The position numbers and the translations under genes were made by a program. Shown piece by piece: positions 5,575 to 9,559 of a stretch of 9,559 nt of DNA. The notes under the pieces are model-generated. The model saw only the letters and a list, made by a program, of their open reading frames with translations, had not been told where the DNA came from and searched no databases. Positions within the stretch are counted from its first letter, which is position 1, and each line of letters begins with the position of its first letter. The stretch is from an uncultured Asticcacaulis sp. (GTDB lineage: Bacteria > Pseudomonadota > Alphaproteobacteria > Caulobacterales > Caulobacteraceae): contig CAMLIY010000107.1 in the NCBI GenBank assembly GCA_946480125.1, positions 1 to 9,559 of the forward strand, in the 5' to 3' direction.

Positions 5575-6270
5575 ATGAACGTATCCGAGTTTAACCTGCC
5601 GTTGCAGCCCCTGGGTATGGCGGCTATGACCGATGCCGAAGCCGAGGCCGCTGAACGTCGCGTGCGTCTGGCGCAGCAGGCAGCGGCGGTACGCCGGCGT
5701 TCGCGTCTGATCCGGCTGTTGCGCCGGGTGCTGCCGGGGCTGATCATTGTGCTTGGCCTGTTTAATATCGGCTGGATCGCGGCGCAGTCCATCATCAATT
5801 CGCTAAACGTCTACGGCGGTAACCTCAACGAAATCCGCTATACCAATCCGCGCTATTTTGGCCAGGGCAAGAACGGTGACCGCTATACCATCAGCGGGCT
5901 GGAAGCCGTGCGCAAAGGCATGAACGCCACCACGATATCGCTGAAGGCGCCCAATATGGAATTCAGAAGCAGCGATACCGAGGGACCGACCCGCGTATCC
6001 GCGACGAATGGCGTATTTGACCAGACAACCAATAAGTTCACCATGACGGGCCATGTGGTCATTGCGGCCGGCGGCTCGGATTTTGTGCTCAAGACGGAAC
6101 AGGCGGTCGTGGACATCGACAAATCCATTGTGTCGGGTGACAAACACGTTGATGGAAACGGTTCGGCGGGGCATATAGTAGGGGAATCCTTCCTGGTTAC
6201 CGATAATGGCCGCTCAATTGACGTCAAGGGGCGCGGCGATACTAAGGCCTGGGCAACGATAAACCAGTAG
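5575..6270 (+). CDS. lptC: LPS export system protein LptC
   Basis: A 231-residue bitopic inner-membrane protein that takes LPS from the LptB2FG transporter and passes it to LptA. Residues 1-50 are cytoplasmic, with a helical Ala/Glu/Arg-rich segment and an RRRSRLIRLLRR basic cluster. One membrane helix covers about 52-76 (VLPGLIIVLGLFNIGWIAA). The rest is a periplasmic beta-jellyroll of the LptC/OstA type, with sequence such as GVFDQTTNKFTMTGHVVI that resembles LptA repeats. The N-terminal cytoplasmic part is longer than in E. coli LptC (191 residues), which is common in this class. The ATG at 5575 has AAGG about six bases upstream. The assignment relies on topology and on position directly before lptA and lptB. 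Confidence 0.88.
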   Translation: MNVSEFNLPLQPLGMAAMTDAEAEAAERRVRLAQQAAAVRRRSRLIRLLRRVLPGLIIVLGLFNIGWIAAQSIINSLNVYGGNLNEIRYTNPRYFGQGKNGDRYTISGLEAVRKGMNATTISLKAPNMEFRSSDTEGPTRVSATNGVFDQTTNKFTMTGHVVIAAGGSDFVLKTEQAVVDIDKSIVSGDKHVDGNGSAGHIVGESFLVTDNGRSIDVKGRGDTKAWATINQ

Positions 6271-6280
6271 AATACATGAA

Positions 6281-6304
6281 CCGGCGCGGTTTTTGCGGCG
6301 CCGG
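6281..6304 (+). other. GC-rich hairpin between lptC and lptA
   Basis: CCGGCGC (6281-6287) pairs perfectly with GCGCCGG (6298-6304) around a 10-base loop. No T tract follows, so it is not a normal terminator. In an operon spacer of 60 bases it could act as an RNA stability or attenuation element. Confidence 0.5.
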
Positions 6305-6330
6305 CCGCTTCTCAAAGGGATGACGACGGT

Positions 6331-6840
6331 ATGAATAGGCAGAAGGTTGTGATGGCGGTGATCGCGGCCGGCGTGGTGGCGATTTGCGGACTGACAGGTC
6401 CGGGCGCCGTTCAGGCCCAGGTATCCGACAAGGGTGGCCCCGTCATGGTTGGCGGCGATTCCATGCACATGGATGAACTGGCGCACACCCAGACCCTGAC
6501 CGGCCGGGTTGAGGTGATGCAGGACGATGCGCGCCTGCGCGCCGACAAGGTCGTCATCACCCGTCAGGCCGGCCCGAACGGACAAGGTTTCGGCGAGATC
6601 GTAACCATCGTCGCTACCGGCAATGTTTATTACGTCACGCCTGACAGCACGATGAAGGGCGAGCAGGCGGTCTACACAAAAGCGACGGACCAGATGGTCC
6701 TGACCGGCGATGTCATCCTGACGCAGAACCAGAACGTAACCACCGGCACCCGCCTGGTTTATGACCTGACAAAAAAGACCACGTCATTTGACGCCGGCAC
6801 CGGCCGGGTCAAGGCGATCATCTATCCGGACAAAAAGTAG
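6331..6840 (+). CDS. lptA: periplasmic LPS transport protein LptA
   Basis: A 169-residue protein of the OstA/LptA family; LptA units form the periplasmic bridge that carries LPS from LptC to LptD. A signal peptide occupies residues 1-29 (hydrophobic VVMAVIAAGVVAICGL, cleavage near AVQA-QV). The mature part has alternating beta-strand motifs such as LTGRVEVMQDDARLRADKVVI and MVLTGDVILTQ, typical of the beta-jellyroll. Length is close to E. coli LptA (185). The ATG at 6331 has AAGGGA at 6315-6320, a slightly long SD spacing of ten. It lies 60 bases after lptC and four bases before the lptB start, so lptA and lptB are tightly coupled. Confidence 0.93.
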   Translation: MNRQKVVMAVIAAGVVAICGLTGPGAVQAQVSDKGGPVMVGGDSMHMDELAHTQTLTGRVEVMQDDARLRADKVVITRQAGPNGQGFGEIVTIVATGNVYYVTPDSTMKGEQAVYTKATDQMVLTGDVILTQNQNVTTGTRLVYDLTKKTTSFDAGTGRVKAIIYPDKK

Positions 6841-6844
6841 GCCT

Positions 6845-7609
6845 ATGCTCGCTGATCAGGAATTCCCTTCGACGTTCACCGACACCGCCAATGAAGGCAT
6901 TGTCGTCGAAGGTATCGGCAAAACCTACAAGGAACGCGCCGTTGTCAAAAGCGTAAGCCTCAAGCTGGGGCGTGGCGAGGTCGTGGGTCTGCTGGGCCCC
7001 AACGGTGCCGGTAAAACCACCTGTTTTTATATGATCACCGGCCTGATTGAAGCCGATTACGGCACGATCAAGCTCGATGGCCAGGATATCACGCACCAGC
7101 CGATGTATCAGCGCGCCCGCATGGGGCTGGGTTACCTGCCGCAGGAAGCGTCGATCTTCCGCGGTATGTCGGTGGAACAGAATATCCTCGCCGTTCTCGA
7201 ACTGAATGAAAAAGACCCCGATAAGGTGCGTGACGACGTCAATCGCCTGCTCGAAGAACTGCGCATCACCCATATTCGCCATTCTCCGGCCACCGCGCTT
7301 TCCGGTGGTGAGCGCCGCCGTGTCGAAATCGCGCGGGCGCTGGCGGGCAAACCGTCCTTCATGCTGCTTGATGAGCCTTTTGCCGGTATTGATCCGCTGG
7401 CGATTTCCGATATCCGCGAAGTGGTCATGTACCTCAAAAGCCGTGGTATCGGTATCCTGATCACCGATCACAATGTCCGCGAAACGCTCGACCTGGTCGA
7501 TCGCGCCTCCATCATTCACTCCGGTGAGGTTCTGTTCGAAGGCACGGCCGATGAAATCACGCATGATCCCGAAGTGAAGCGCGTCTATCTGGGTGAATCC
7601 TTTAATTAA
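6845..7609 (+). CDS. lptB: LPS export ABC transporter ATP-binding protein LptB
   Basis: A 254-residue cytoplasmic ATPase that powers LPS extraction by the LptB2FG complex. All ABC motifs are intact: Walker A GPNGAGKTT (51-59), Q-loop Gln100 in YLPQEASIFR, signature LSGGERRR (152-159), Walker B FMLLDEP (173-179, Glu177) and switch His209 in LITDHN. The YLPQEASIFRGMSVEQNI block is characteristic of LptB rather than the branched-chain amino-acid ATPases that resemble it. The ATG at 6845, four bases after the lptA stop, is chosen over an upstream TTG at 6788 that would lie inside lptA. The N-terminus is about a dozen residues longer than in E. coli (241). LptF and LptG are not in the window. Confidence 0.96.
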   Translation: MLADQEFPSTFTDTANEGIVVEGIGKTYKERAVVKSVSLKLGRGEVVGLLGPNGAGKTTCFYMITGLIEADYGTIKLDGQDITHQPMYQRARMGLGYLPQEASIFRGMSVEQNILAVLELNEKDPDKVRDDVNRLLEELRITHIRHSPATALSGGERRRVEIARALAGKPSFMLLDEPFAGIDPLAISDIREVVMYLKSRGIGILITDHNVRETLDLVDRASIIHSGEVLFEGTADEITHDPEVKRVYLGESFN

Positions 7610-7784
7610 TTCACGGATTCATCAGGCATAATTTGCCGATTATATACGGCCATTAACCATTCCACAGCACTTGTTAACGCACAATAGCGGCTGATTTTCG
7701 CATGGCTGCCGCAAAAAATGCCGGAGCTAAAGAAATATAGATGATTTTCGCTCAGTATGACGCGAACATCTCTAAAGGCATCTA
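7610..7784 (+). promoter_or_regulatory. rpoN upstream region with CtrA-like half sites and repeats
   Basis: A 175-base gap before rpoN. It contains TTAACCAT (7653-7660), identical to the CtrA half-site form used in Caulobacter, and a second TTAA at 7674-7677 about two helical turns away. One GANTC methylation site lies at 7616-7620. TGATTTTCGC occurs twice, at 7692-7701 and 7742-7751, exactly 50 bases apart. I find no clear terminator for lptB and no convincing -35/-10 pair. AAAGG (7774-7778) is the rpoN SD. Confidence 0.4.
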
Positions 7785-9308
7785 ATGGCGCTCGGTCAAA
7801 GATTAGAACTCAAGCAGGGGCAGGGGCTGGTCATCACCCCTCAGTTGCAGCAGGCGATCAAGCTGCTGCAACTGTCGAACCTTGAGCTTGAGGCGGTGAT
7901 CGAAACCGAACTGGAGCGCAATCCGCTGCTCCAGCGTGATGACGCCGATCCGGTCGGTGAGGCCAATGAGCCGAACGACTCCGATGGTCCCACCGTTGAG
8001 GCCGGTGAATCCCGCGAACTGGAACTGGGCGATCGCGATACCCTGGCCGCTAATTCCGATCTCGATGCCTCGACCTCCGATGTTTATGGCGATGATGAGC
8101 CCGCGCTGCGCGAACGCGAATCGGTCGTTTCCGACTCAAATGAAGGCCCGATGGTCGACTGGTCCAAGGCCGGTAAGGGCGGGGGCAGCTTTGATGGCGA
8201 CGAGGACATGGAACGCGTCCTGACGCGTGAAAAGACTCTGGCCGAGCATCTGACTGACCAGGCCCTCATTGCGCATTTCAGCGCGCCGGAAATGGCCATC
8301 GCGCAAATTCTGATCGATGCTGTCGATGAGGCGGGCTATATGCGCGTGCCGCTGGCCGAAATCGCCGACCGTCTGGGCTGCGAGCTTGAACTGGTGGAGA
8401 AGGTGCTGACAGTTTGTCAGGGCTTCGAGCCAACAGGGATCATGGCCACCAGCGTACCGGAATGCCTCAAATTGCAATTGATCGAGCGCAATCGCTTCGA
8501 TCCGGCGATGCAGGCCCTGATCGATAATCTCGAATTGCTGGCCCGCCGCGATCTCAGTGCCTTAAGAAAGATGTGCGGGGTCGATGAGGAAGACCTGAGC
8601 GAAATGATTTCCGAGTTGAAGTCGCTCAATCCGCGGCCGGGCACCGCTTACGGCGCCGAACCGTCGCAGACCGTGGTGCCGGATGTCTTTGTTCGTCCCG
8701 ATGCCGCCGGCGGGTGGCGTATTGATCTCAATTCCGACACCTTGCCGCGTGTGCTGGTTGACCAGAAATACCATGCCAAGGTGGCCACCTCGGCGCGGTC
8801 GGATTCGGAGAAAACCTACCTTAATGAATGCCTGAGCCAGGCCAACTGGCTGATCAAGAGCCTGGATCAGCGCGCCCGCACCATCCTCAAGGTGTCGGCG
8901 GAAATCGTGCGCCAGCAGGACGCCTTCTTCGTCTATGGTGTCGAATATCTGCGTCCGCTTAATCTGAAAACCGTGGCGGATGCGGTAGGCATGCACGAAT
9001 CGACCATTTCGCGTGTTACCTCCAACAAATATGTCGCCACGCCGCGCGGCGTCTTCGAGCTGAAGTTCTTCTTTACCTCGTCGATCGCCTCTAATGACGG
9101 GACTTCGGCGCATTCAGCCGAAGCGGTGCGTCATAAAATCAAGACCCTGATCGATGGCGAAAAGACATCCGGTGAAATTCTTTCGGATGACCGCATCGTT
9201 GAGATTTTGAAAGAGGCCGGCGTTGATATTGCCCGCCGCACCGTGGCCAAGTATCGCGAAGCCCTGCGCATTCCATCGAGCGTGGAGCGCAAGCGTCAAA
9301 GCCGTTAG
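7785..9308 (+). CDS. rpoN: RNA polymerase sigma-54 factor
   Basis: A 507-residue alternative sigma factor that recognises -24/-12 promoters and needs an enhancer-binding ATPase for open complex formation. Region I (1-50) is glutamine- and leucine-rich (LVITPQLQQAIKLLQLSN), region II (about 51-145) is acidic and low complexity, and the core-binding domain spans roughly 150-385. The helix-turn-helix is at about 394-413 (LKTVADAVGMHESTISRVTS), followed by the RGVFELKFFFTSS segment. The RpoN box ARRTVAKYRE is intact at 483-492. Length is normal for alphaproteobacteria. The ATG at 7785 has AAAGG about six bases upstream. In Caulobacter RpoN is needed for flagellar and stalk genes and is itself under temporal control. 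Confidence 0.98.
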   Translation: MALGQRLELKQGQGLVITPQLQQAIKLLQLSNLELEAVIETELERNPLLQRDDADPVGEANEPNDSDGPTVEAGESRELELGDRDTLAANSDLDASTSDVYGDDEPALRERESVVSDSNEGPMVDWSKAGKGGGSFDGDEDMERVLTREKTLAEHLTDQALIAHFSAPEMAIAQILIDAVDEAGYMRVPLAEIADRLGCELELVEKVLTVCQGFEPTGIMATSVPECLKLQLIERNRFDPAMQALIDNLELLARRDLSALRKMCGVDEEDLSEMISELKSLNPRPGTAYGAEPSQTVVPDVFVRPDAAGGWRIDLNSDTLPRVLVDQKYHAKVATSARSDSEKTYLNECLSQANWLIKSLDQRARTILKVSAEIVRQQDAFFVYGVEYLRPLNLKTVADAVGMHESTISRVTSNKYVATPRGVFELKFFFTSSIASNDGTSAHSAEAVRHKIKTLIDGEKTSGEILSDDRIVEILKEAGVDIARRTVAKYREALRIPSSVERKRQSR

Positions 9309-9524
9309 CGCTTGCGCCCTGACCTGTAATTTGCCGATAATAATCAAGGTGAATGAGGGTAAATGACTAACACAAATTCTTGATTTTGCATCTTCGTCAG
9401 TCGGCGTACAGTTGTTTTGTACCCGTGAAATCCTCCGGGTGCCCATTGCCGCCGGCTCCTCCAGGATTATCTGCTTGCCGGCGACGAAGTTCTTTTTGTT
9501 TTAAGAACGGAGCGACATATCGCT
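9309..9524 (+). promoter_or_regulatory. hpf leader region with two hairpins
   Basis: A 216-base non-coding gap. A weak promoter is possible: TTGCGC (9312-9317), 18 bases, GATAAT (9336-9341). Two hairpins lie further on: GTACCCG/CGGGTGC (9419-9425 with 9436-9442, one G-T pair) and CGCCGGC/GCCGGCG (9450-9456 with 9477-9483). Their loops contain AATCCT (9429-9434) and AGGATT (9463-9468), which are complementary. Loop CTCC sequences could alternatively pair with the SD GGAG at 9509-9512. Neither hairpin is directly followed by a T tract, so a terminator for rpoN is not evident. Confidence 0.45.
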
Positions 9525-9559
9525 ATGCAAATTCAAGTCAGTGGAAAACAGGTCGAAGT
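9525..9559 (+). CDS. hpf: ribosome hibernation promoting factor, N-terminal fragment
   Basis: Only the first 11 codons are present before the right edge: MQIQVSGKQVE. This matches the usual opening of alphaproteobacterial HPF/RaiA proteins (MQIQV.GKQ), whose first beta strand starts the ribosome-binding domain, and the gene regularly follows rpoN in proteobacteria. The product binds the 30S A- and P-site region and drives ribosome inactivation in slow growth. GGAG at 9509-9512 is the nearest SD, with long spacing of 12 bases. With so few residues the call depends strongly on synteny; long and short forms cannot be told apart. Confidence 0.8.
   Translation, partial: MQIQVSGKQVE

Noticed and set aside
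6788..6844. Longer LptB N-terminus starting at TTG 6788
   Set aside because: It lies inside lptA in another frame; the ATG at 6845 fits the family length and operon spacing.
7625..7636. Possible sigma-54 promoter (GGCATAATTTGC) upstream of rpoN
   Set aside because: The spacing between the GG and GC elements is two bases too short for a -24/-12 promoter.
9342..9385. Inverted repeat AATCAAG / CTTGATT downstream of rpoN
   Set aside because: Seven AT-rich pairs with a 30-base loop and no T tract; too weak to call a terminator.
9437..9450. Possible sigma-54 promoter (GGGTGCCCATTGC) before hpf
   Set aside because: GG to GC spacing is nine or fewer rather than ten, and the sequence lies inside the hairpin region.

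Overview
The window looks like a chromosomal housekeeping segment from an alphaproteobacterium, most likely Caulobacterales (Caulobacter/Asticcacaulis type). This rests on the gene order nrnC-lptC-lptA-lptB-rpoN-hpf, an FYDLN-acid family gene divergent from aroA, an NrnC-type nanoRNase instead of Orn, and TTAACCAT and GANTC motifs in intergenic DNA. The genus is an inference. I see no mobile element, CRISPR array or phage gene.

Left part (1-2814), minus strand: aroA (EPSP synthase), then a small secreted four-cysteine protein of unknown function, then cmk (CMP kinase), joined to the previous gene by an ATGA overlap, then a 234-base leader and the start of rpsA (ribosomal protein S1). It reads as one operon, promoted from the aroA/FYDLN divergent gap, with S1 probably having extra control in its leader.

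Middle part (2815-4167), plus strand: an FYDLN-acid protein (zinc ribbon plus very acidic tail) closed by a strong terminator; a stand-alone tRNA-Ala(GGC) with its own promoter and terminator; then about 590 bases without a recognised gene. That gap holds a cluster of GANTC sites, an SD-preceded 47-codon ORF whose frame continues past an in-frame TAG, and a promoter for the next gene.

Right part (4168-9559), plus strand: a dienelactone hydrolase family enzyme; NrnC, which degrades the last dinucleotides of RNA decay; the lipopolysaccharide export genes lptC, lptA and lptB; rpoN (sigma-54); and the first 11 codons of hpf/raiA (ribosome hibernation factor). LptB drives LPS extraction from the inner membrane, LptC receives it, and LptA bridges the periplasm. 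rpoN and hpf each have a non-coding leader with possible regulatory structure.

No clearly new multi-gene system is visible. The best leads are the GANTC-rich small-ORF region (3580-3976), the possible kissing-hairpin leader of hpf (9419-9483), the cysteine-rich secreted protein inside the aroA-cmk operon, and an AroA with unusual active-site residues for this lineage.
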